Assembly: GCA_050944255.1 (NCBI GenBank)
Contig: JBMNQS010000015.1
Coordinates: 1 to 33,638 of the forward strand
Source of the DNA: JBMNQS01 sp050944255
GTDB taxonomy: Bacteria; Bacillota; Clostridia; Christensenellales; Maliibacteriaceae
Reading direction: 5' to 3'
Length of the DNA stretch: 33,638 nt
Positions 21,186-28,773 of the stretch are shown here, one piece after another; position 1 is the first letter of the stretch; every line of letters starts with the position of its first letter. The notes below the pieces were generated by a model. It worked only from the letters and a program-made list of their open reading frames with translations. It was not told the DNA's origin and ran no database searches. Both the position numbers and the translations under genes were made by a program.

Positions 21186-22022
21186 CTATTTTTTCACCGG
21201 CTGGCAGGCGGGGCAGAAATAGATATTCCCGCCCATATAGACTTTGCGGGTGATGCTCCCGCCGCATCGCGGACACGGATGCCACAGCGTCCCCGACGAT
21301 AAAATGCAGCGGTAACCGCCGGGATGCCCGAAAAGATCCTTTTCCGTATTGCGGCCGCCCCGCTGCGTCATATCGGCTATCGTCGATTTTACGCTTTTAA
21401 AGAGGGCATCCAGTTCAGTCTCGTCCAGGGCGCCGGTTTTGGACTGCGGGTTGACCTTCGCGCTCCAGAGAATATCCTGCAGGCAGCCGTTTCCAAGGCC
21501 GGGGATACGCTGCTGCGTGGCCAGCAGCGCCTTTACGCTTGATTTTGGGCCCGCCTCTTCCACAATCTCATCGAAGTACGCCCGGTCAAACGCCTCTTCA
21601 AGGGGCGAATACGGCGCCTTCTGCAAAGCGGCCAGATAATAGGGATTGTCATAGCCGCCCTCTTGAAAGGCCATCATGCCGCCGTACATCTGCACGGTGC
21701 AGCAAAGGCCGGTTCCATCTTCAAAGCCTACATACAATTGGTGTTTTTCAGGCAGCTTTTCGCCAGCCTCATAGAACCGGACATTGACGCCGTCGCTTAT
21801 GGCCACGCGCATATCCTCCGCGGCCATCACCACCTGGCCGCAAAGCGCGTAGGCATCCGTAATTTGCCTGCCGCACAGCATATCGGGATAATGTTCCGTC
21901 TCGCCGTTGTACCAGGCAAACCTGTGGGGCGATTTAGCGGCCTGTACGCGGGCAATTGTTTTGCCCGCCACCGTTTGCTTCAATTGCCCGGCGACGGTAT
22001 GGCTTTCGGGAATTTCCAGCAT
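21186..22022 (-). CDS. Fpg/Nei-like DNA glycosylase homologue lacking the catalytic Pro2
   Basis: This 278-residue protein has the Fpg/Nei layout. It has an N-terminal beta-sandwich, a helix-two-turn-helix (IPGLGNGCLQDILWSAKVNP, about 170-190) and a C-terminal zinc finger with four Cys (CPRC and CPAC). Active family members start MPELPE or MPEGPE, with Pro2 as the Schiff-base nucleophile and Glu3 as partner. This protein starts MLEIPE: Glu3, Pro5 and Glu6 remain but Pro2 is Leu. Ordinary glycosylase/lyase chemistry should be impaired unless another residue substitutes. It may be a DNA-lesion sensor. It lies four bases after the methyltransferase gene, so the two repair proteins are co-expressed. 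Confidence 0.85.
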   Translation of the reverse strand: MLEIPESHTVAGQLKQTVAGKTIARVQAAKSPHRFAWYNGETEHYPDMLCGRQITDAYALCGQVVMAAEDMRVAISDGVNVRFYEAGEKLPEKHQLYVGFEDGTGLCCTVQMYGGMMAFQEGGYDNPYYLAALQKAPYSPLEEAFDRAYFDEIVEEAGPKSSVKALLATQQRIPGLGNGCLQDILWSAKVNPQSKTGALDETELDALFKSVKSTIADMTQRGGRNTEKDLFGHPGGYRCILSSGTLWHPCPRCGGSITRKVYMGGNIYFCPACQPVKK

Positions 22023-22026
22023 AGGC

Positions 22027-22503
22027 CTACACCTCCGCGCTCATTTTCCTCTCAAGATCCAGCAGGCTGCGCTTCATATCCAGTCCGCCGGCATAACCGG
22101 TGAGCTTTCCGCTTGCGCCCAGCACGCGGTGGCACGGCATCATGATGCCGATGGGGTTTCTGCCGCAGGCGCGTCCCACTGCGCGGGACGCGTTTGGACT
22201 GCCGATCTTTTGGGCAATCTGCCCGTAGGTGGCGGTCTGCCCGTAGGGGATTTCCTCCAGCGCTCTCCATACGCGCTTTTCAAAGGACGTTCCCTCCGGC
22301 GCAAAGGGCAGCTCAAACTGCCTGCGCGTGCCGTCAAGGTATTCGGATAGCTGCTTTTCAGCCTCCAGTAAAAGCGTGGTTTCCTCCGCCTGCGCGGCGT
22401 CCGGTTTGACCGAATCGCCAAAATAGACATGGGTGATCGCCCCGTCCCTTTCAGCGATGCCGACGGGTCCAAATGCCGTTTCCAATAGACGTATCTTGTG
22501 CAT
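22027..22503 (-). CDS. ogt: Methylated-DNA--protein-cysteine methyltransferase
   Basis: This protein of about 158 residues is a suicide repair enzyme that moves the alkyl group of O6-alkylguanine to its own Cys. Acceptor Cys124 lies in MMPCHRVLG. The recognition helix-turn-helix contains YGQTATYGQIA and the Arg finger is in SRAVGRACGRNP. An in-frame GTG lies at 22512, but the ATG at 22503 is better placed behind CGAGGTG. It is the first gene of a two-gene unit with the Fpg-like protein. Confidence 0.95.
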   Translation of the reverse strand: MHKIRLLETAFGPVGIAERDGAITHVYFGDSVKPDAAQAEETTLLLEAEKQLSEYLDGTRRQFELPFAPEGTSFEKRVWRALEEIPYGQTATYGQIAQKIGSPNASRAVGRACGRNPIGIMMPCHRVLGASGKLTGYAGGLDMKRSLLDLERKMSAEV

Positions 22504-22521
22504 ATGCTTCACCTCGGTTTC

Positions 22522-22556
22522 ATTGTAACATAAAACCGGAATGAGAACATCCGTTT
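22522..22556 (-). promoter_or_regulatory. ogt promoter region with a weak LexA-box-like site
   Basis: A -10 box TACAAT (minus strand, 22522-22527) precedes the ATG by 18 nt. At the -35 position the sequence GAACATCCGTTT (22545-22556) resembles GAAC-N4-GTTY, as in the second lexA box. The -35 hexamer itself is poor. SOS control is possible but unproven. Confidence 0.35.
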
Positions 22557-22639
22557 TCTTTCATCGGAGAAATTTTTATGGCGAAACGCAGCAGATTCCG
22601 GTCATAAATATGTCGCCTCCCAATCGGTAAAAAAGCGCA

Positions 22640-22689
22640 TTGTGGTGCGCCGGCAATTGTGTTACACTGAGAAAGCGACAAAATTTGTC
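22640..22689 (+). promoter_or_regulatory. Promoter of the OFA transporter with downstream palindrome
   Basis: TTGTGG (22640-22645) and TACACT (22663-22668) are 17 bp apart. Directly downstream, at the predicted start, GACAAA-A-TTTGTC (22677-22689) is a perfect 6+1+6 palindrome. This is a good place for a repressor site. Confidence 0.55.
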
Positions 22690-22718
22690 ATTTCTATGTG
22701 TGAGAGGAGCGCAATGCA

Positions 22719-23927
22719 TTGGAAAGCATAAAGATGAAAAGATGGGGCTACTTGGCGTGCGGCGCCGTCATATTCCTGTTTTTGGGCGTATTGTACGCCT
22801 GGAGCCTTTTTGCCGGGCCCCTCGAAGCCCGCTTTGGCTGGCAGCGCAGCCAGACATCGATGGTCTTTACGATGACGATGCTCATGTTCGGCACGGGCAA
22901 TGTGGTGGGCGGATTTTTGTCCCGAAGAAAAACCATCCATTTTTATGTGCGCGTTTCCGCGCCCTTGTTTTTTATAGGATTCATGCTGGCCTCCTTCGTG
23001 ACGCAGGTATGGCAACTGTACTTTACATACGGTCTTTTCTGCGGTTTCGCCGTGGGTTTTTCCTACACGCCGATGGTCAACGCCATCGCCCAGTGGTTTC
23101 CGGACAAGCCCGGAACCGTTTCCGGCGTGCTGATGCTGGCCTTCGCCCTCAGCACCCCCGTCATCGGCACCCCCATAGCGCGCCTGTTCGAATGGATCGG
23201 CATTGAAAATACATTCCGGGTTATGGGCGTGGTCTTTCCCGCGCTGCTGCTGGTGCTGGCGCACTTTATCAAGATTCCAGGCGCAGACACCGTCTTTCCC
23301 GAGCCGAAAAAACGCAAAAAGGACCGTCCGTCTATTTCGGCCGAGGTGGATATGCCGCCTAAGCAAGTGGTTCGCCGGCCGTCCTTTTATCTGTTCATTC
23401 TCTGGCAGATCGGCATTCTGACCGCCGGTTTCGCCACCATCGGCCACGCGGCCACAAGCGCCGCCTCTATCGGCGCCTCGGTGGCGCTCGCTACGCTGGC
23501 GGCCAGCGTGCTGTCGCTGTCAAACGGCGTGGGACGACCGATATTCGGCTACCTGAGCGATAGATTGGGATTTCACCGGGTCCGGATACTCACCTGCCTG
23601 ATCACGCTATTTGGCTACGGCGTCTGCCTGCTGGCGCTGAACATAAAAAGCGTGCCGCTGCTTATCGTGGGCTTCATGCTGGTGGGCATCGCCTACGGCG
23701 GCACCGTCTCCAACGCGGCCGCCTTTTTCCGCGGCATGTACGGCGCCAAATATTTCGGCGCCAACTATGGGCTGAGTTTCGTCAACAATATTCCCACGGC
23801 CGTCATCGGCCCTCCCATTATGGCCGCGGTATATACCGCCGCGGGCAGCTACTATCCCGCCTTCTGGACGGTGATCGCCCTGGCGGCCATAGGCACCCTC
23901 TTCGCGCTGGTTATCCGCAAACCCTGA
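22719..23927 (+). CDS. MFS transporter, oxalate/formate antiporter (OFA) family
   Basis: This protein of about 402 residues has 12 predicted membrane helices and a charged central loop (EPKKRKKDRPSISAEVDMPP). The first helix, YAWSLFAGPLEARFGWQRSQ, is typical of OFA-family porters, which exchange oxalate, formate or other carboxylates. NGVGRPIFGYLSDRLGFHRV is the second-half MFS signature. The TTG at 22719 was chosen because AGAGGAG lies nine bases upstream; an in-frame ATG follows at 22734. A five-codon ORF (ATG at 22714) overlaps the start region and may be chance. Substrate cannot be fixed, and no oxalate or formate enzyme is nearby. Confidence 0.88.
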   Translation: MESIKMKRWGYLACGAVIFLFLGVLYAWSLFAGPLEARFGWQRSQTSMVFTMTMLMFGTGNVVGGFLSRRKTIHFYVRVSAPLFFIGFMLASFVTQVWQLYFTYGLFCGFAVGFSYTPMVNAIAQWFPDKPGTVSGVLMLAFALSTPVIGTPIARLFEWIGIENTFRVMGVVFPALLLVLAHFIKIPGADTVFPEPKKRKKDRPSISAEVDMPPKQVVRRPSFYLFILWQIGILTAGFATIGHAATSAASIGASVALATLAASVLSLSNGVGRPIFGYLSDRLGFHRVRILTCLITLFGYGVCLLALNIKSVPLLIVGFMLVGIAYGGTVSNAAAFFRGMYGAKYFGANYGLSFVNNIPTAVIGPPIMAAVYTAAGSYYPAFWTVIALAAIGTLFALVIRKP

Positions 23928-23954
23928 CCAGCCCATATCGGCGCGGCCAGCATT

Positions 23955-23994
23955 AAAAACCACTGCGGCATAAAATCTCTCCGCAGTGGTTTTT
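23955..23994. terminator. Bidirectional intrinsic terminator
   Basis: AAAAACCACTGCGG (23955-23968) pairs with CCGCAGTGGTTTTT (23981-23994) across a 12-nt loop. It lies between the convergent OFA transporter and PstS-like genes. Confidence 0.93.
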
Positions 23995-24009
23995 GCATGC
24001 CCTGAAATT

Positions 24010-25149
24010 TTATCTCAAAGGCACGTAGCCCGCCTGCCCGATGCAGGCCTGGCCCTCGTCCGAGAGCATCCACCGGAGGAATTTGCCGCCGGTTTCCTCT
24101 TCCATGCCCTTTAGGATCACCCCATAGTAGCTGGTGGTAAACGGGTAGCTGCCGTCCTTCAGGTTCTCCGGCCGGGAAGAAACGCCTTCAATTTCGAGGG
24201 TTTTGATCTGCTCATTTTTGTAGAGGGTGTCAATGTAGTACTGGTACGTGTAGCCGATGCTGGCCGTATCGTTCTGGTATTCGGCCACCGCGTCGATCAG
24301 GGAGCCCATGCCCACTATCACCTTCACCTGCTCGGGCGGGCGCATAGGCCTGCCCTGCATCACGAGCTTTTCCATAGCCGTCTGGCTGCCGGAATTCGCC
24401 TCCCGCTGGTAGGCGGTGACGGGCATATCCTCTCCTCCCACCTGGCTCCAGTTGGTGATCTCACCGGTGTAGATCTTACGTATCTGCTCCACCGTCAGGC
24501 TGTCCACCGGATTGTCCCTATGGGTAATGAATACGAAGGCGTCATAACATACCGGCGTCACCACAAGCTCCACGCCGCTTTCCGCCGCCAGGGCCAGTTC
24601 CTCATCCGACGGCTCGGTCACGATGATCAGATCGACCGGCTTTGCCTCGTAGCCGATTTTCTCGAAGGGATAGTAGCCGCCGCCTACGGGCCACCGTTCG
24701 ATCAGATGCACATAGGCGCCGTGGGTCGTATTGAACCAGACCATATCCGATGCGTTCTCATCGTCCATTTTAAGGTGCTGCCTGGCAAACTCAATGGCCA
24801 TGGGCACCGACACGGTGGAACCGTCCAGCTTGGGATAACTGCCGTAAGTCATCTCATAATAATCCGGCTCTTTAACATCCCTGTAACGGTCCTCCGTGCT
24901 TTCGAATATGACCTTCTTTTTGGCACCAAGCTGAAATTCGCTGTCCCCGACGATCATCTTCCAGCCTTCGGGACGCTCGATCACCTGATTGATCTGTCCC
25001 CAGGAGCCTGTCTGATCCGGCGTGCCGGTTTGCTTCTCCAGTATTTTCTCCTGAATCTCCCATACAAGCCGGATAATCCCGCAACCGCCCAGCGACAGCG
25101 CCAAAACAAGCGCCAGTGCCAGCACAATCCATTTACCTTGTTTTTTCAT
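24010..25149 (-). CDS. Orphan PstS-like phosphate/oxyanion-binding lipoprotein
   Basis: This 379-residue lipoprotein has a Lys-rich start, a hydrophobic core and the lipobox LGGC with Cys23. The mature part is a PstS-like (PBP-like 2) domain. It contains VFITHRDNPVDSLTVEQIRK, then YTGEITNWSQVGGED and REANSGSQTAMEKLV. The last matches the phosphate-binding Ser-Gly-(S/T) loop of PstS proteins. Start chosen: the ATG at 25149, with GGAGG seven bases upstream; an in-frame ATG at 25182 would place that site inside the gene. No pstC, pstA or pstB is within the window. It may work with a distant transporter, or as an extracytoplasmic sensor or scavenger. Confidence 0.85.
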   Translation of the reverse strand: MKKQGKWIVLALALVLALSLGGCGIIRLVWEIQEKILEKQTGTPDQTGSWGQINQVIERPEGWKMIVGDSEFQLGAKKKVIFESTEDRYRDVKEPDYYEMTYGSYPKLDGSTVSVPMAIEFARQHLKMDDENASDMVWFNTTHGAYVHLIERWPVGGGYYPFEKIGYEAKPVDLIIVTEPSDEELALAAESGVELVVTPVCYDAFVFITHRDNPVDSLTVEQIRKIYTGEITNWSQVGGEDMPVTAYQREANSGSQTAMEKLVMQGRPMRPPEQVKVIVGMGSLIDAVAEYQNDTASIGYTYQYYIDTLYKNEQIKTLEIEGVSSRPENLKDGSYPFTTSYYGVILKGMEEETGGKFLRWMLSDEGQACIGQAGYVPLR

Positions 25150-25280
25150 TTTCATGCCTCCCATGGCCAAAACCGGCCACAAATATACACGATGCTCCTA
25201 GAACCATTTTAACAGACACTTTGCCGCACGTGAGCATCGAGGCAGAAACGTAACGGAATCTTATCAATTGTGAAATTGAT

Positions 25281-25330
25281 CGGCGCGCCATAAAACCCTG
25301 CCCTAATGGGCAGGGTGCATAAGGAAGCAA
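25281..25330 (+). repeat. Left inverted repeat flanking the PadR/DUF2812 pair
   Basis: This arm of about 50 bp matches the reverse complement of 26405-26458. Shared blocks are CGGCGC, GCCATAAAACCC, GGGCAG and ATAAGGAAGCAA, with short indels between them. It contains its own small hairpin (CCCTGCCC...GGGCAGGG, 25296-25315). Confidence 0.85.
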
Positions 25331-25406
25331 TGAAAGGTAACGAACTGAAGTACGCAGCCGATAGATGGGTAATAAAAAAGGATATCTATAAAAATTTCAA
25401 TTTCTA

Positions 25407-25468
25407 TTGACATGTATCACGACGCGATATATCATATAATATAACGTCATGATATATCACGATGTGAT
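25407..25468 (+). promoter_or_regulatory. PadR gene promoter with paired operator-like repeats
   Basis: TTGACA (25407-25412) and TATCAT (25430-25435) are 17 bp apart. TATCACGACGCGAT (25415-25428) and TATCACGATGTGAT (25455-25468) are near-identical direct repeats exactly 40 bp apart. The second contains the palindrome ATCAC-N3-GTGAT. ATATATCAT (25427-25435) and ATGATATAT (25449-25457) form an inverted repeat in between. The layout suits autoregulation by the PadR protein. Confidence 0.65.
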
Positions 25469-25485
25469 TTATGGAGGGATGCGCT

Positions 25486-25803
25486 TTGAATTTCGACAAA
25501 ATAAGAAAACGGTTTATCCCCATGAGCGAAACCATGCTCTATATTTTGCTCTCATTAAGAGAACAAAGACATGGGTATGGAATTATGCTGCATGTAAAAG
25601 AGCTAACGAACAATCGTATTATTTTAGGGGCAGGTACAATTTATCAAAGCCTTGGTAAATTGGAAAGCGACGGATTAATTACCCCGCTCAGGGAAGTAGA
25701 TAGAAAAAAAATCTATCGTATTACCGATGTCGGAGAAAAAATACTGCAAGAAGAAGCTAACCGGATTAAAGCAATTTATTATGATTTGGAGGGATTGTTA
25801 TGA
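25486..25803 (+). CDS. PadR-family transcriptional regulator
   Basis: This 105-residue winged-helix repressor has the motifs MSETMLYILLSLREQRHGYG, then GAGTIYQSLGKLESDGLI and RKKIYRITDVGEKIL. This is the classic PadR core without a long C-terminal domain. The TTG at 25486 was chosen because GGAGGG lies about seven bases upstream; the ATG at 25471 would put that site within the gene. It overlaps the downstream DUF2812 gene by ATGA, so the two are translationally coupled. The pair is clearly AT-richer than the rest of the window and lies between inverted repeats. Confidence 0.93.
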   Translation: MNFDKIRKRFIPMSETMLYILLSLREQRHGYGIMLHVKELTNNRIILGAGTIYQSLGKLESDGLITPLREVDRKKIYRITDVGEKILQEEANRIKAIYYDLEGLL

Positions 25804-26339
25804 AAAAGAAAACGAAAAAATTTTTAACGCCCTTTCGTTTCGTAGTGCCCGCAGACTATGAAAGATGGTTCGAAAAACTGGCGCTAAATGGTTGGCATCC
25901 CCAAAAAGTAAGCCATTGGAACGCCATGAAAATGACCTTTGAAAAAGGTCATCCTCAAAAATACTGTTATACTGTAGATGTGCAGGCAATGCCAAAAGCT
26001 GATTATAAGGCAACCTATGAGGCATTTGGCTGGGAGTTTGTGGGCCAAATGTCAAGTATTTTTGTATGGCGTAAACCCTATACGGACGAGCGTCCAATAT
26101 CATTTAGCGACTCCAAAAGCATCGTAGAACGCAACCGTCGATTCATAAAAGTTATTTCGTTTTCTTTCACTATATTTCTTGTGACAACTTTAATAGTACT
26201 TATCTGCTTTATTTTGAATTTTAATCGCCTAACGCTCGGCGGCCATATACAGTTTGCTCTTGGATTGCTTCTGTCTGGTGGATTTACTATCTACTTAGGG
26301 TATGTAATAAGGAAAATATCAAAGAATCGTGATGAATAG
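25800..26339 (+). CDS. DUF2812 membrane protein
   Basis: This 179-residue protein has an N-terminal soluble DUF2812-type part. Its hallmarks are the ADYERWFEKLALNGWHPQKV segment, a YCYTVDVQ strand and FGWEFVGQMSSIFVWRK. Two membrane helices follow (about 119-143 and 148-170), then a charged tail. DUF2812 proteins are commonly encoded right after a PadR gene, as here with an ATGA overlap. Function is unknown; a role in envelope stress or drug response is often supposed from the PadR partner. Base composition matches the PadR gene and differs from both neighbours. Confidence 0.88.
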   Translation: MKKKTKKFLTPFRFVVPADYERWFEKLALNGWHPQKVSHWNAMKMTFEKGHPQKYCYTVDVQAMPKADYKATYEAFGWEFVGQMSSIFVWRKPYTDERPISFSDSKSIVERNRRFIKVISFSFTIFLVTTLIVLICFILNFNRLTLGGHIQFALGLLLSGGFTIYLGYVIRKISKNRDE

Positions 26340-26404
26340 GGGCGTAAAAACTGAATATTGGGCCAATGGCCGTTACAATAACGCCGCTGTCCGTCATGAG
26401 TTTG

Positions 26405-26458
26405 TTGCTTCCTTATAGGACACTGCCCTAACGCTCCGGGGTTTTATGGCCTGCGCCG
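26405..26458 (-). repeat. Right inverted repeat flanking the PadR/DUF2812 pair
   Basis: This is the reverse-complement partner of 25281-25330. The stop codon of the HAD gene (26444-26446) lies inside this repeat, so the repeat end is part of that gene's 3' end. No target-site duplication is evident next to either arm. Confidence 0.85.
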
Positions 26459-27115
26459 TGGAGCGTTCGCCTGCTCAATCAGAGCGATGACGTCTCCCAG
26501 CGTCTCCGCTTTGGCGTAAAGCATTTTTTCGGTGGCTTCATCGGGCTGCACCAGATCCGGCACCATCACCGGCATCATGCCGGCGCTGTAAGCCGAGGCA
26601 ATACCCGCGAAGGAGTCCTCAATCGCCATCAAATGCTGGGGCGGAAGGCCAAGGGCTTTGGCCGCCGCCAGGTAAATGTCCGGCTCCGGCTTTCCGCGCT
26701 CGATCATATCCCCGGTGACGACGGCCGTGAAATATCCGGCAATCCCCGCTTTTTCAAAGTAGTGATCCACGCGCTCCCGCACCGAGGACGTGGCCAGGGC
26801 AACGGGCATGCGGCGCTCTTTCAGATCATCCAAAAGCTCGAACACGCCTGGCTTGAGCGGCATGCCGTTTCGCTCTATGTAGTCGTCCATATATGCTTCG
26901 CTCATCCTGCGCAGCAGCTCGTAATCGGCGTCCTGCCCGCAATAGCGGTGAAAAATGCCGCGGCAGGTCTCGTGGTTTTTGCCGAGGCTTTCAATGCCCA
27001 TTTCCTCGGTAACGTTCCAATTCATCTTTTTTCCCGCGTCCATCATCCCCAGAAGGATAATCCGCTCCGAGTCAAACAGTACCCCGTCCATGTCAAATAC
27101 CACGCCCTGAATCAT
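26444..27115 (-). CDS. HAD-superfamily phosphatase/phosphomutase (beta-phosphoglucomutase-like)
   Basis: This 223-residue HAD subfamily IA protein has motif I FDMDGVLFDSE (nucleophile Asp8, acid/base Asp10), motif II LATSS, motif III Lys in GKPEPDIYL and motif IV IEDSFAGIASA. An alpha-helical cap lies between motifs I and II. It probably dephosphorylates, or isomerises the phosphate of, a small sugar phosphate. GGGGAGGA precedes the ATG. Its last codons and stop lie in the right inverted repeat of the PadR cassette; the RRRP tail may have been created or altered there. Confidence 0.9.
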   Translation of the reverse strand: MIQGVVFDMDGVLFDSERIILLGMMDAGKKMNWNVTEEMGIESLGKNHETCRGIFHRYCGQDADYELLRRMSEAYMDDYIERNGMPLKPGVFELLDDLKERRMPVALATSSVRERVDHYFEKAGIAGYFTAVVTGDMIERGKPEPDIYLAAAKALGLPPQHLMAIEDSFAGIASAYSAGMMPVMVPDLVQPDEATEKMLYAKAETLGDVIALIEQANAPRRRP

Positions 27116-27150
27116 GCCGTCCTCCCCTGTAAAAAATTCACATGGCTTTC

Positions 27151-27179
27151 ATTATATAAAATAAAGAGCGGCGGCACAA
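27151..27179 (-). promoter_or_regulatory. Promoter of the HAD gene
   Basis: On the minus strand TTGTGC (27174-27179) and TATAAT (27151-27156) are 17 bp apart, about 35 nt before the ATG. Confidence 0.7.
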
Positions 27180-27195
27180 GATGCGGCAAATACAT

Positions 27196-27218
27196 AAAAA
27201 AGCCGCGCATGCGCGGCT
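27196..27218 (-). terminator. Intrinsic terminator after the first rhamnulokinase gene
   Basis: AGCCGCGC (27201-27208) pairs with GCGCGGCT (27211-27218). On the minus strand six T residues follow. It lies directly after the rhaB stop. Confidence 0.9.
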
Positions 27219-27237
27219 CTTTATGTTATAAACCGGT

Positions 27238-28632
27238 TTATCTGGGGTCAATCCGCTTTATCTCAAAGGAATCCCTCACCGCCGCCCTGGCTTCCTCAAG
27301 GCCGGAATAGGTGCCGTCTTCAAGCATCTGCATCAGAAAATTGCCGATGGTGGCCGCCTCCACGGGACCCGCATAGACGGGAAGCCCGGTAACTTCCGCC
27401 GCCAGCTGGTTGAGGTAATCGTCCCTGCAGCCCCCGGAGAAGATGCTCAGGCTGGTGAACTTCTTGTTCATGCTCCTTTCAAGGCCCCGGGTGACCCGCA
27501 CATAGCCCTGGGCGATGCTCCTGTAGATGCACTGCAGCACCTCGCCCGTGGTTTCGGGCACCGGCTGCCCGCTCTGTGCGCACAGGTCCTTGATGCCCTG
27601 GATCATGCTCTCCAGCGTCAGCAGCCGAAAGTCGGTACTGTCTATAGTGGAGGGAAAACCGGAGGCTTCCCGGGCCAGTTGCGCCAGCTGCGGGAAGTCG
27701 TACCGGTCGTCCAGCTCGGCCTTTACGCGCTGCAGCATGTACGTTCCCACAAGGTTTTTCAATACGCGGTACCTGGAAGCGTAGTTGCCCTCATTGGAAA
27801 GGCCCTCCTTCAGGGACGTCTCTGAAATAACCGGCTCGAGGCTCTCGGCGCCGATCAGGCTCCAGGTGCCGCTGGAGACAAGAACGCTGTTCTCGTCGGG
27901 TACCGGCGCCGCCAGGTAGGCGCTGGCCGTATCGTGGCTGGCCACCTGGTACACTGCGCAGTCGAATCCAACCCGGCGCCGGATTTCCGGCAGAAGGCGC
28001 CCCACAAAGGTGCCCGGCTGGGAGATCTCGCCGAAAATTTCTTCGGGAAGCCCCAGGCTTCGGATGGTTTTATAGTCCCAGTCCTTGTCTCTGGCATGCA
28101 ATAGCTGCGTGGTGGTGGCAAAGGTATATTCGTGCCTGATGACGCCGGTGAGGGCAAAATTCAATAGATCCGGCAGCATAATGAACGTGCCGGCCTGCTG
28201 CAGCAGCTCCGGCTGGCTGAGCTTCAGCGAGTACAGCTGATAGAGCGTATTTACCGGCATCTTCTGTATCCCCGTGCGGAAATATTGCGGTACGAACGGG
28301 TCCAGCTCGTGCACCTTGTCCACCACGTCGAACATCACCAGTTCTTTTCGCAGTTGCGGGCTGTCGGCCAGGTGCTTGTTTTCCCTGTCCAGCAGGGCAA
28401 ACTCCACGCCGAAAGTATCAATTCCCATGGACTTTGGGATCTTTCCCGCCTCGCGGCATTTGATCATGCCTTCGATAATTCCCTCGATCAATACGTCGCT
28501 GCTCCAGTTCCAGCCGCCCTTTTGGGTTTTGAAGCGGTGTATCTGCTCATAGACGATCTTTCCGCCTTTGATATGGCCCAGCATATGCCGTCCGCCGGAC
28601 GCGCCGATGTCGACCGCAAGGTAATAATGCAT
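27238..28632 (-). CDS. rhaB: Rhamnulokinase, copy 1
   Basis: This 464-residue FGGY-family kinase phosphorylates L-rhamnulose at O1. Motifs are VDIGASGGRHMLG near the N-terminus, GIDTFGVEFALLD (the carbohydrate region), ASHDTASAYLAAPV, SSGTWSLIGAE and FSGGCRDDYLNQL with YAGPVEAATIGN. The frame is open to 28728, but GGGGAGGAG eight bases upstream fixes the ATG at 28632. It has its own promoter at 28696-28724, just after the terminator of the upstream aldolase gene. It is paralogous to the gene at 29475-30887. Confidence 0.93.
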   Translation of the reverse strand: MHYYLAVDIGASGGRHMLGHIKGGKIVYEQIHRFKTQKGGWNWSSDVLIEGIIEGMIKCREAGKIPKSMGIDTFGVEFALLDRENKHLADSPQLRKELVMFDVVDKVHELDPFVPQYFRTGIQKMPVNTLYQLYSLKLSQPELLQQAGTFIMLPDLLNFALTGVIRHEYTFATTTQLLHARDKDWDYKTIRSLGLPEEIFGEISQPGTFVGRLLPEIRRRVGFDCAVYQVASHDTASAYLAAPVPDENSVLVSSGTWSLIGAESLEPVISETSLKEGLSNEGNYASRYRVLKNLVGTYMLQRVKAELDDRYDFPQLAQLAREASGFPSTIDSTDFRLLTLESMIQGIKDLCAQSGQPVPETTGEVLQCIYRSIAQGYVRVTRGLERSMNKKFTSLSIFSGGCRDDYLNQLAAEVTGLPVYAGPVEAATIGNFLMQMLEDGTYSGLEEARAAVRDSFEIKRIDPR

Positions 28633-28695
28633 ACGATGCACTCCTCCCCTATTGGATTGTTTGCCATGATTCCGTCCGAAAATCCCTATATGCCC

Positions 28696-28724
28696 AGTAT
28701 AATGAGCGCAAAGAGGATTGTAAA
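28696..28724 (-). promoter_or_regulatory. Promoter of rhamnulokinase copy 1
   Basis: On the minus strand TTTACA (28719-28724) and TATACT (28696-28701) are 17 bp apart. The same two hexamers and spacing precede the second rhamnulokinase, which points to shared regulation. Confidence 0.75.
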
Positions 28725-28763
28725 GCAAAAAGGGCCCTGAAATCCTTCGGGACCCTTTTTGCT
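28724..28763 (-). terminator. Intrinsic terminator after the class II aldolase gene
   Basis: AGCAAAAAGGG (28724-28734) pairs with CCCTTTTTGCT (28753-28763), with inner CCC/GGG pairs and one bulge. On the minus strand the T-rich arm gives the U-tract. Confidence 0.8.
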
Positions 28764-28773
28764 GCGGCCGGGT

